Made by a program: the position numbers and the translations under genes | Part shown: positions 18,306 through 26,421 of the stretch, in pieces | Layout: every line of letters begins with the position of its first letter | Numbering within the stretch: position 1 is the stretch's first letter | DNA from: an uncultured Bacteroides sp. | GTDB taxonomy: Bacteria > Bacteroidota > Bacteroidia > Bacteroidales > Bacteroidaceae | NCBI RefSeq assembly: GCF_963666545.1 | Contig: NZ_OY762899.1 | Location: forward strand, 2,666,001 to 2,730,000 | DNA: 64,000 nt | Direction of reading: 5' to 3' | Notes under the pieces: model-generated | Told to the model about the DNA's origin: nothing | The model's input: only the letters and a program-made list of their open reading frames with translations | Database searches by the model: none

Positions 18306-20159
18306 ATGAAGAAAAGATATTTTTGGGCTGCCGTTGTTGGGTGTTTGCTCTCATTAGGTGGTTGTAGTGGTTTCTTGGATCAGACGCCTGATCGTATACT
18401 GAATAATGATCAGGTATATGGCGATCCGAATCTGGTCAAATCAGTATTGGCCAATTTATACGAACGTATTACATGGGGACAGCGTTTAGATTCTCCAAGT
18501 GATTATTCTCTTTTGGATGATGCTATTCAATATAGCCGTGAAGGCCGTCAGGATGAAGACCGTAACTGGTGGAGGGTTTATGATTATGAATTAGTTCGTA
18601 ATATTAATCAGTTTTTGAAAGGCTTGAAGGAATCTACAGCATTGAGTGATGCAGAGAAGGCTCCATTGGAGGGTGAGGCGCGATTAATTCGAGCATGGTA
18701 TTATTTCTGCATGTGTCGTTCATTGGGCGGTATGCCGAACGTAGGTGATAATGTATATAGCTATACTTCGGGTATGGATATCACGACTCTTCAAAACCCG
18801 CGTGAATCGGAGGCTGCTACATACGATTATGTCATTAGTGAGTGTCATGCAATAGCTGATATAATGAATAAAGATATAACTATTCACTCAGCTCGTGCCA
18901 ATAAATGGGCTGCTAAGATGTTGGAGGCCCGTGCTGCACTTTATGCCGCATCTCTCGCCAAGTATAATAATGAAATGAGCCAACCGCTTAAAACCGCGGG
19001 TGGTGAAGTTGGAATCGATGCCAGCAAAGCAAATGGTTATTACGAAGAAGCATTGGCAGCAGCTGCAGATGTGATTGACCACAGTCCTTACTCATTAATG
19101 AAAGCGGGAAATAAGGCTACTTGGCAAGATTATGCAGATAATTTTTATAATGCTATTTGTGAAAAGAATGGCAATACGGAAGTTATCTGGGCTCGTGATT
19201 ATGTGTATCCGGGACAAACTCATGGATTTACAAAATCTTGTTTGCCTCGTAATATGAACCAAGATGTAGAGTCTAGTTTGTTGTCTGTCTTGTTGAATCT
19301 TGTAGAAGCTTATGAACCTATTGAAACCAGCACTCCTGGAATGCCTGCAAAGTTCGAAACTGGTACTCTTCAAAGTCCTGTGTTCTTTAATAAAGCTACT
19401 GATCCGTTTACTGGTCGCGATCCTCGTTTGGGGGGTACTGTACTTTATCCGGGTTCATTCTTTAATGGTCAGGAAGCTGTTTTACAGGGAGGTCTGTTAG
19501 AAAAGGGCTCAAACGGAGGATGGAATATTTTGACAGCTAAAAGAGGTGACCAAGATGCTGAGGGGAATATCATTACTGCTGATAGTGGTCCATACGAACC
19601 AGCTGATGACCGTCAGTGTAACAGAACAGGTTTTTATATCCGTAAATTTTTGGATGCAACTCCTTCTGCTGGAACGATAGGGCGTGGATCAGAAATGTGG
19701 AATCCTTATTTCCGTATCTCTGAAGCTTATATGATTGCTGCCGAAGCTTCATTTGAATTGAAAGGTAGCAATGATGAAGCATTGGGGTATATTAATGAAG
19801 TGCGTGAACGTGCTGGTGTGAAACCGTTAGTTACGCTTACATTTGAGAATATTGTTCATGAGAATCAAGTTGAATTTGCTTTCGAAGATCATCGTTGGTG
19901 GGATTTAAAGCGCTGGCGTTTGGCTGATAAAATCTGGAATGGAGATAGTAATAATCCTTCCGCGCAACGTCGTGGTCTATGGCCTTATCGCGTACTTGCT
20001 CCAGGTGATTCTAACGATGGTAAATGGGTGTTCTTTGAAAAGAATATGACGGAAATTTATCCTTATCCGTTGAAGTTCGAGGCCAGACAGTATTATGCTG
20101 AATTGGATGGAGGTTGGCTGAATAACAATCCGAAATTGGTAAAGAATCCATATCAATAA
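18306..20159 (+). CDS. SusD-like (RagB/SusD) surface glycan-binding lipoprotein (module A)
   Basis: A surface lipoprotein that caps the SusC channel and binds the glycan. The signal peptide ends in LSLGGC (Cys20) followed by SGFLDQTPD, the usual SusD start. The TPR-like core is recognisable in LEGEARLIRAWYYFCMCRSLGG, and the C-terminal region in YMIAAEASFELKGSN, EVRERAGVKPL and FEDHRWWDLKRWRLAD. 617 residues is typical. Six bases separate it from susC, so the two are translationally linked. Confidence 0.95.
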   Translation: MKKRYFWAAVVGCLLSLGGCSGFLDQTPDRILNNDQVYGDPNLVKSVLANLYERITWGQRLDSPSDYSLLDDAIQYSREGRQDEDRNWWRVYDYELVRNINQFLKGLKESTALSDAEKAPLEGEARLIRAWYYFCMCRSLGGMPNVGDNVYSYTSGMDITTLQNPRESEAATYDYVISECHAIADIMNKDITIHSARANKWAAKMLEARAALYAASLAKYNNEMSQPLKTAGGEVGIDASKANGYYEEALAAAADVIDHSPYSLMKAGNKATWQDYADNFYNAICEKNGNTEVIWARDYVYPGQTHGFTKSCLPRNMNQDVESSLLSVLLNLVEAYEPIETSTPGMPAKFETGTLQSPVFFNKATDPFTGRDPRLGGTVLYPGSFFNGQEAVLQGGLLEKGSNGGWNILTAKRGDQDAEGNIITADSGPYEPADDRQCNRTGFYIRKFLDATPSAGTIGRGSEMWNPYFRISEAYMIAAEASFELKGSNDEALGYINEVRERAGVKPLVTLTFENIVHENQVEFAFEDHRWWDLKRWRLADKIWNGDSNNPSAQRRGLWPYRVLAPGDSNDGKWVFFEKNMTEIYPYPLKFEARQYYAELDGGWLNNNPKLVKNPYQ

Positions 20160-20178
20160 TTTATTAATTCATAAAGAA

Positions 20179-20871
20179 ATGAAACTAATATCAACTATTT
20201 TTTCGATATTATTGTTGGGATTAATGATAACCACCAGCTGCACGAAAGATAATTATGATGCTCCAAAATCAACCCTCTATGGGCATATTGTTTATAATGG
20301 AGAATCTTTGCAACTTCGTGGAACGAGTGAAGCTGTACAGCTTCAGTTATATCAGGATGGATATGAGAGGCATGATCCCATAACTGTTTATGTTGGGCAG
20401 GATGGAGCATATTCTGCCAAGCTATTCGACGGCGAGTATAAGATGGTAACCAAAGATCACAATGGACCTTGGGTGAACAGTCGCGATACTACGGTAATAA
20501 CAGTAAAGGGTAGCACCTTACATGATGTGGTAGTAACTCCCTTCTATACAATTTCCAATGCTAACATTGCCTTGACGGGTAATGTATTGAAAGCATCATT
20601 TAGTATTAATAAAGTTGCAGGTACTAAAATAGACCGTATCATTCTGTTGGTGAATACAACTCAGTTTGTTGATGATGTTTGGCACAATATTCTTCGCGCG
20701 GACGAAGCTGATAATGAAAGTGTATGGAATGCTCAAGGGGAATATTCAATAGAGAATGACCTGAGTACTAACAGTACTTTCCTGGAAGCAAAGTCTGCTT
20801 ATGCCAGGGCTTGCGTGTGGTCTTCCGGTTCGGATCAAGGAATTTATTCTCCTGTGTTCCGTCTGAAGTGA
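20179..20871 (+). CDS. DUF3823-type lipoprotein (module A)
   Basis: A small lipoprotein (signal peptide, lipobox TTSC at Cys20) with a beta-sandwich carrying the DUF3823 pattern: LYGHIVYNGESLQLRGTSEAVQLQLYQDGY, here identified by its pieces LYGHIVYNGE and VQLQLYQDGY, followed by DGAYSAKLFDGEYKMV. Proteins of this type commonly sit third after SusC/SusD and are thought to be accessory surface glycan-binding proteins; that is context, not proof. Last gene of the module A transport operon; a strong terminator follows 15 bp later. Confidence 0.85.
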   Translation: MKLISTIFSILLLGLMITTSCTKDNYDAPKSTLYGHIVYNGESLQLRGTSEAVQLQLYQDGYERHDPITVYVGQDGAYSAKLFDGEYKMVTKDHNGPWVNSRDTTVITVKGSTLHDVVVTPFYTISNANIALTGNVLKASFSINKVAGTKIDRIILLVNTTQFVDDVWHNILRADEADNESVWNAQGEYSIENDLSTNSTFLEAKSAYARACVWSSGSDQGIYSPVFRLK

Positions 20872-20886
20872 CTTGTATAAGTATTT

Positions 20887-20931
20887 AATATCAAAAAGAG
20901 TACTGGTATAACTGGCACTCTTTTTGATATT
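20887..20931 (+). terminator. Terminator after the first SusC/D operon
   Basis: A perfect 15-bp inverted repeat, AATATCAAAAAGAGT (20887-20901) with ACTCTTTTTGATATT (20917-20931). The A/T tracts on both sides would let it work in either direction. Confidence 0.85.
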
Positions 20932-20936
20932 AAATT

Positions 20937-21175
20937 GGGTTCACTGAATAAATGCAACGCATTGATATTCAGCTAATTTATTTATGATTCAATCATCTGT
21001 TTAATATTTAAATTACTATTTTTTATGTTAACGGGATTTTGTCGGAACAAAGAATTGATCTATTTGCCACTCTCTGGCACATAATTGTACAGTTAACAGC
21101 ATGAGTGAGGTCATTTCGTCATAAAAATGTATTTTATTTGCTAAAATCCTGTGATTGCAATTATTCAGTGAACCC
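20937..21175 (+). mobile_element. MITE-like element, copy 1 (~239 bp)
   Basis: The ends are inverted repeats: GGGTTCACTGAATAA...TGCAA at the left and TTGCAATTATTCAGTGAACCC at the right (described as GGGTTcACTGAATAA and its complement). Inside there is no credible ORF. The whole element reappears in reverse orientation at 32536-32775; by eye roughly four of five positions agree, with long exact runs such as ACAAAGAATTGATC and GATCTATTTGCCACTCTCTG. Two copies with matching terminal repeats and near-equal length support a non-autonomous mobile element. No clear target duplication is visible. Confidence 0.7.
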
Positions 21176-21176
21176 T

Positions 21177-21590
21177 GTGTAAAGCTTTACATTGTTCTTC
21201 AAGGAAGCCAAAGGATTGCTCGATCCAGGTAAATGTCAGGTGGGGAATTTCGCTTCCAAGATTGCCAGTACATCGCTCGTTGCCCCGCAGTACAATCCGT
21301 TCTCCCTTGTAAAGCGGTTCAATGCTTGCGAAACAATGGGAAAATTCTTCGAGAAAGCAACCAAAGACTCTTTGGAACTCTCGATTATTGAAAGAATATG
21401 GAGGAAACTTCAAGAAGTGGTCATAGCTATAGCAAATCTCTTCTACCTGACGGATGAGGATATATACGATGCCGTGATTAATCATTCTGATGAACTGGCC
21501 CATGTTTGTGATATTTGCAGACTAAAACTTGCAAGTAGAACTTGCGAAACTCGAATTATAGAATATAAAAAACTGTTCAAACAACAGTAG
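21177..21590 (+). pseudogene. Degenerate ORF abutting the MITE-like element, possible transposase remnant
   Basis: An open frame runs from the element edge to a stop at 21588-21590 (first ATG at 21192). The segment LELSIIERIWRKLQEV resembles the LNPIERIWRKLK motif near the last catalytic acidic residue of IS630-type transposases, but the rest is not recognisable and no catalytic DD portion is present. A minus-strand frame over the same bases is also open, so coding status is uncertain. No start signal or promoter is obvious. Confidence 0.3.
21573..21587. promoter_or_regulatory. Operator-like palindrome, weaker copy 3
   Basis: CTGTTCAAACAACAG is a perfect CTGTT-N5-AACAG inverted repeat; 19 of 28 positions match the extended copy 1. 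About 82 bp on, GAATAGATATT (21655-21665) equals part of block B, roughly one helical turn further than in the other two sites (72-73 bp). It lies upstream of the module B operon. Confidence 0.35.
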
Positions 21591-21886
21591 AAATAGATAA
21601 TATCTTCTACAAATATTCTTATAGAAGTGAAAAGAACGGTTTCTTTCTTTCTTTGAATAGATATTTTCCTTAATATAACTTAATTAGACGTTCTTTTGTC
21701 ACAATTCGAAAAAAAATGCTATGGGAAATATTGAGTCTGCATTTAACATGGGAAAATATATTATATTCTACTTCCCATGTCATTTTGTTCCATTTTGACA
21801 GTAAACGTAAAAAACACATTCAAGGCACAATCAGTGATGAATATATATGTATCACTTCTTTTTTAATCTTTAAAATCTTATGTATT

Positions 21887-23314
21887 ATGAAAATGAAAAG
21901 TAGCATGAAAAGTAAGCATTGGCATATCCGCTGGATGGTATTGATGCTGATAGCTGTTTGTTTGGGAAGTTGTAATGATAATAAGGACAATTCGGGCTCG
22001 GATGCTTATGATCCGTCTCAATCTGTGTTGATTTCCGACTTCACACCAAAAACGGGAGGCATAGGTCAACGATTGGTGCTCTATGGAAAGAACTTTGGCA
22101 ACGATCCTTCGATTATCCATTTGTTTATTGGTGGTAAAGAGGCTAAGGTGATTGGCGTTAATAGTGAAAGTCTCTATTGTCTTGTGCCAGAAAAGGCGTA
22201 TAATGGTAAAATTGAAATACGTGTTGGTAAGGACGAAAATCCAGGTATTGCCACTGCAAAAGAAGTGTTCGATTATCAGAGGAAGATGGTAGTCAGCACG
22301 TTGTGCGGGCATAGAAATGAAAGAGACGATCAGGGCTGGAGAGATGGTTCGTTTTCCGAAGTCGTCGGATTTGCAAGACCTTCTTGGATGAAGTTTGATC
22401 CCAAAAACCCGAGACATCTCTATATGTCATATGACGGATACGATGTCAATTTAATCAATTTTGAAGATAGCACAGTGAGTACGCCAATCACGAGAGGAAT
22501 GGGCAACTGGAGCCGTCTGCGTAGCATCGATTTCACTATCGACGGTAAATACATGATTATAGCGAACGATAACGACGGAAATGGAACCAACAGCCTCAGC
22601 GTCTCTATCCTGTCTCGAGCGGGTAATTTCAAAGATCCGGAACAGTTAGTTTTATACAAACAATGCAACGGAGCATCCATCCATCCTGTTAATGGTGAGT
22701 TATATTTCAATAGCTTTGAAAAAGGGCAGTTTTACCGTTACGACATGGAGAAATATTTTAAAGGAGAAACAGGCCCTAAGGATTATGAGGAGTTGTTTAA
22801 AATTCAAGATAATGGATGGGAATACAATATCCAAATACACCCGTCAGGTAATTATGCGTATATTGTTGTTGTCAACCAGCATTATATTTTGCGGACCGAT
22901 TATAATTGGGAAAAGAAAACTTTTACTCAACCCTATCTAGTATGCGGCGAGGCCAGAACATCTGGTTGGGTCGATGGAGTCGGCTCTAAGGCACGTCTAA
23001 ATAATCCTTATCAGGGAGTTTTTGTGAAAAATCCAAATTATGCCGGAAAAGAAGATGAGTACGATTTTTATTTTACCGAACAGAATAATCACGATATTCG
23101 TATTTTAACACCGGAGGGAAAGGTAACAACATTTGCCGGACGCGGAAGTTCAAGCGTCAATTCTAATCCTTACGGACACATTGACGGTGACTTGCGTTTG
23201 GAAGCCCGCTTCGACCAACCGACAGGACTTGCATACGATGCAGAACACAACGTGTTTTATGTGGGCGACTATCAAAATCGCTGTATTCGTAAGATCTCTT
23301 TAGAAGAAGAATAA
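21887..23314 (+). CDS. IPT/TIG- and NHL-repeat lipoprotein (module B)
   Basis: A probable surface lipoprotein of 475 residues. After a signal peptide ending in VCLGSC come a TIG/IPT domain (SDFTPKTGGIGQRLVLYGKNFG, recognised by its parts FTPKTGGIGQRLVLYGKNFG and IHLFIGGKEAKVIG) and a C-terminal six-bladed NHL-type propeller, with repeats such as VTTFAGRGS and LAYDAEHNVFYVGDYQNRCIRKI. Such proteins often precede SusC/SusD and are thought to bind glycan. The open frame extends back to 21716, but the ATG at 21887 begins the signal peptide (MKMKSSMKSKHW). 23 bp before the second SusC, so co-transcribed. Confidence 0.88.
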   Translation: MKMKSSMKSKHWHIRWMVLMLIAVCLGSCNDNKDNSGSDAYDPSQSVLISDFTPKTGGIGQRLVLYGKNFGNDPSIIHLFIGGKEAKVIGVNSESLYCLVPEKAYNGKIEIRVGKDENPGIATAKEVFDYQRKMVVSTLCGHRNERDDQGWRDGSFSEVVGFARPSWMKFDPKNPRHLYMSYDGYDVNLINFEDSTVSTPITRGMGNWSRLRSIDFTIDGKYMIIANDNDGNGTNSLSVSILSRAGNFKDPEQLVLYKQCNGASIHPVNGELYFNSFEKGQFYRYDMEKYFKGETGPKDYEELFKIQDNGWEYNIQIHPSGNYAYIVVVNQHYILRTDYNWEKKTFTQPYLVCGEARTSGWVDGVGSKARLNNPYQGVFVKNPNYAGKEDEYDFYFTEQNNHDIRILTPEGKVTTFAGRGSSSVNSNPYGHIDGDLRLEARFDQPTGLAYDAEHNVFYVGDYQNRCIRKISLEEE

Positions 23315-23337
23315 TTAATGAATAAACACACAAGTAT

Positions 23338-26300
23338 ATGAAGAAATTTCTATTAGTATATGTCCTGCTGCTTACATTTTTGACAAATGCTTTTGCACAA
23401 GAGACAATCGTAGTGACAGGTGTGGTTGTCGATGCCAATAAAGAGCCGATGATCGGTGCCAATATCACAGTCAGTGACATGCCGGGATTAGGAACTATTA
23501 CCGATTTGAATGGTCACTATCGAATAAAGATGGAACCTTATCATAAACTGGTCTTTTCGTACATCGGCTTTGACAAGATGGAAGTATTGGTGAAAGATCA
23601 ACGCATTGTAAATGTTGTGATGAAAGAATCGTCTGCCAACGCGATAGATGAAGTGGTCATAACTGGTATGGGTGCCCAAAAGAAACTAACCGTGACTGGC
23701 GCTATCACCACAGTGAAAGTGAATGATTTAAAGTCTAACCCTTCCTCAAGCATATCGAATTCATTGATAGGTAACGTGGCAGGTATAATGGCAATGCAAA
23801 CATCAGGGCAACCAGGTAAGAACTTTTCAGAGTTCTGGATTCGTGGTATCTCTACCTTTGGTGCTAGCAATAGCGCCTATGTATTGGTTGATGGTTTTGA
23901 GAGAGATTTGAACGAAATTAACATTGAAGACATTGAATCGTTCTCTGTATTGAAAGATGCATCTGCTACTGCCATTTACGGTTCAAAAGGTGCTAATGGA
24001 GTGGTTCTGATCACCACTAAGCATGGTAAGGCTGGCAAAATTAACATTGATGCCAAAGTGGAAACTTCGTATAACATGCGTACTATCACACCAGAATTTG
24101 TAGATGGTTTTACGTATGCCAACCTATTGAACGAAGCACGCATCACCCGTAACAATGCGCCAATCTATCAACCCGAAGAATTGGAAATTTTGCGTTTAAA
24201 GTTAGATCCAGACCTTTATCCCAATGTAAACTGGAAAGACTTATTGTTAAAAGATGGAGCGATGAGCTATCGTGCTAACCTGAATATGAGTGGAGGAGGC
24301 ACCACAGCCCGTTATTTTGCATCCGCCAGCTATGTGGAAGATCAAGGCATGTATAACACTGACGAATCGTTGCGGAAAGACTACAACACTAATGCTAATT
24401 ACAAGCGTTGGAATTATCGTCTGAACACTGACATCGATATAACGAAAACCACATTATTGAAAGTAGGTGTTTCTGGGTCACTCGCGAAACGTAATAGTCC
24501 GGGTTTAGGAGATAGCGATGTTTGGGGTGAACTCTTTGGGTACACACCCATTCGTACGCCGATTTTGTACTCCAATGGCTATGTGCCTGCCGTAGGTAGC
24601 GGTAACCAAACCAATCCATGGGTAGCAGCCACGCAAACCGGGTACAATGAGAACTGGGTAAATAATATCCAAACCAATGTTACATTGGAACAGAACTTCG
24701 ATTTTATTACAAAAGGATTACGTTTCGTGGGGCACTTTGGCTATGACACGAACAATGAAAACAACATAGAACGTCGCAAATGGCCCGAACAATGGAAGGC
24801 AGAACGTGCTCGGAATGCTAATGGAGAACTTGTATTCACTAAGATCTCCGATCCAAGTGAAATGAAGCAATCGAGTAGTTCGAATGGTGACCGTCGGGAG
24901 TTTCTTGATCTGATGTTTAATTACGATCGTAGCATTAAAGCTCACCATTTAGGAGCTACTGCTAAATATATTCAGGATTCTTATGTAAAAACGCAGAATT
25001 TAGGCGACGACATTAAAAACGGAATATCCAAACGTAATCAAGGTTTAGCAGGGCGCGTAACCTATAATTGGAACTATCGTTATTTTATGGATTTCAATTT
25101 CGGATATACTGGTTCAGAAAACTTTGCCAAAGGACATCAATTCGGATTTTTCCCCGCTTATTCTGTAGCTTGGAATGTGGCTGAGGAGAATTTTATCAAA
25201 AAAAACTTCAATTGGATTAATATGTTCAAGTTTCGTTATTCTCACGGTAAAGTAGGTAACGACAATATGGGAGATGAACGTTTCCCATATCTCTATACCA
25301 TAGGGGGGACATCAGGCTATCAATGGGCTCAATACGGGACTGACAAATCTTATGATGGCATGTATTATAGCCAAGTAGCTTCTCCCTACGTTACTTGGGA
25401 AGTTGCCACCAAGAATGATCTAGGGATGGATTTATCACTTCTCAAAGATAGATTCACAGTTACCGTAGATTATTTTGACGAAAAACGTGAGGGCATCTAT
25501 TTGAAGCGTAATTTTTTGCCGCAAATAGTTGGTTTGGAAAGTAATCCTAAAGCTAATGTGGGAGCTGTCCGCTCAAAAGGTTTCGATGGTAATTTCACTT
25601 ACAGACAGAAATTGGGAAACGTGGATATGACTGTTCGCGGCAACATGACCTATAGTAAGAATAAAGTTTTGGAGAAAGATGAAGAAAATAACGTGTATCC
25701 GTATCAGATGGAAAAAGGCTACCGGGTGGATCAAGCCAAAGGTTTGATCGCATTGGGATTGTTTAAGGATTACGACGATATTCGCAACAGCCCGCAGCAA
25801 GATTTCGGTGCATACCAGCCGGGTGACATCAAATACAGAGATGTCAATGGAGACGGAGTAGTAAATGATGGTGATAAGGTGGCGATTGGTGCAACTCGAA
25901 AGCCTAACTTGATTTATGGTCTGGGTCTTTCTGCCAATTGGAAAGGATTGGATGTGAACGTCCATTTCCAAGGCGCCGGCAAATCTACCTTTTTCATTTC
26001 TGGAAAAACGGTGTACGCATTCAGCGAGGGGGAATGGGGCAATCTGTTAAAAGGGTTGGTAGACTCAGACCGTTGGATTTCTGCTGATATATCAGGAAAT
26101 TCGGCTACGGAAAATCCAAATGCTTCTTATCCACGATTGAGCTTTGGTGGAAATGCTAATAATTATCGAGAATCTACTTTTTGGTTGCGTAACGGATCGT
26201 ATGTCCGCCTTAAAACAGTCGATATAGGATATACCATTCCTAAAGAGGTAGTCAATAAATTCCATTTTAATAATGTACGAATATTTCTAGTTGGTACTAA

Positions 26301-26412
26301 TCTGCTGACCTGGTCAAGTTTCAAACTATGGGACCCTGAAATGGCTTCTCCTAAGGGAGAAGACTACCCCATGACTAAATCTATCACATTAGGACTAAGC
26401 GTTAACTTATAA
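23338..26412 (+). CDS. SusC-like TonB-dependent outer-membrane transporter (module B)
   Basis: SusC/RagA family transporter with a short signal peptide (first ~20 residues, ending NAFAQ). It has a carboxypeptidase-regulatory-like domain (VTGVVVDANKEPMIGANITV, TITDLNGHYRIKM), the DEVVITGMGAQKKLTVTGAI segment, a plug (AYVLVDGFERDLNEI, IESFSVLKDASATAIYGSKG) and a large barrel ending LGLSVNL. Length 1024 residues. It sits between the TIG/NHL lipoprotein and its SusD partner (9 bp gap). Sequence is clearly different from the SusCs of modules A and C, so it probably imports a different oligosaccharide, perhaps rhamnose-containing given the GH78 downstream. Confidence 0.96.
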   Translation: MKKFLLVYVLLLTFLTNAFAQETIVVTGVVVDANKEPMIGANITVSDMPGLGTITDLNGHYRIKMEPYHKLVFSYIGFDKMEVLVKDQRIVNVVMKESSANAIDEVVITGMGAQKKLTVTGAITTVKVNDLKSNPSSSISNSLIGNVAGIMAMQTSGQPGKNFSEFWIRGISTFGASNSAYVLVDGFERDLNEINIEDIESFSVLKDASATAIYGSKGANGVVLITTKHGKAGKINIDAKVETSYNMRTITPEFVDGFTYANLLNEARITRNNAPIYQPEELEILRLKLDPDLYPNVNWKDLLLKDGAMSYRANLNMSGGGTTARYFASASYVEDQGMYNTDESLRKDYNTNANYKRWNYRLNTDIDITKTTLLKVGVSGSLAKRNSPGLGDSDVWGELFGYTPIRTPILYSNGYVPAVGSGNQTNPWVAATQTGYNENWVNNIQTNVTLEQNFDFITKGLRFVGHFGYDTNNENNIERRKWPEQWKAERARNANGELVFTKISDPSEMKQSSSSNGDRREFLDLMFNYDRSIKAHHLGATAKYIQDSYVKTQNLGDDIKNGISKRNQGLAGRVTYNWNYRYFMDFNFGYTGSENFAKGHQFGFFPAYSVAWNVAEENFIKKNFNWINMFKFRYSHGKVGNDNMGDERFPYLYTIGGTSGYQWAQYGTDKSYDGMYYSQVASPYVTWEVATKNDLGMDLSLLKDRFTVTVDYFDEKREGIYLKRNFLPQIVGLESNPKANVGAVRSKGFDGNFTYRQKLGNVDMTVRGNMTYSKNKVLEKDEENNVYPYQMEKGYRVDQAKGLIALGLFKDYDDIRNSPQQDFGAYQPGDIKYRDVNGDGVVNDGDKVAIGATRKPNLIYGLGLSANWKGLDVNVHFQGAGKSTFFISGKTVYAFSEGEWGNLLKGLVDSDRWISADISGNSATENPNASYPRLSFGGNANNYRESTFWLRNGSYVRLKTVDIGYTIPKEVVNKFHFNNVRIFLVGTNLLTWSSFKLWDPEMASPKGEDYPMTKSITLGLSVNL

Positions 26413-26421
26413 AAACGAGAT

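Noticed and set aside
21716-23314. TIG/NHL gene starting at 21716
   Set aside because: The extra N-terminal stretch is not signal-peptide-like; the ATG at 21887 begins a lipoprotein signal peptide.
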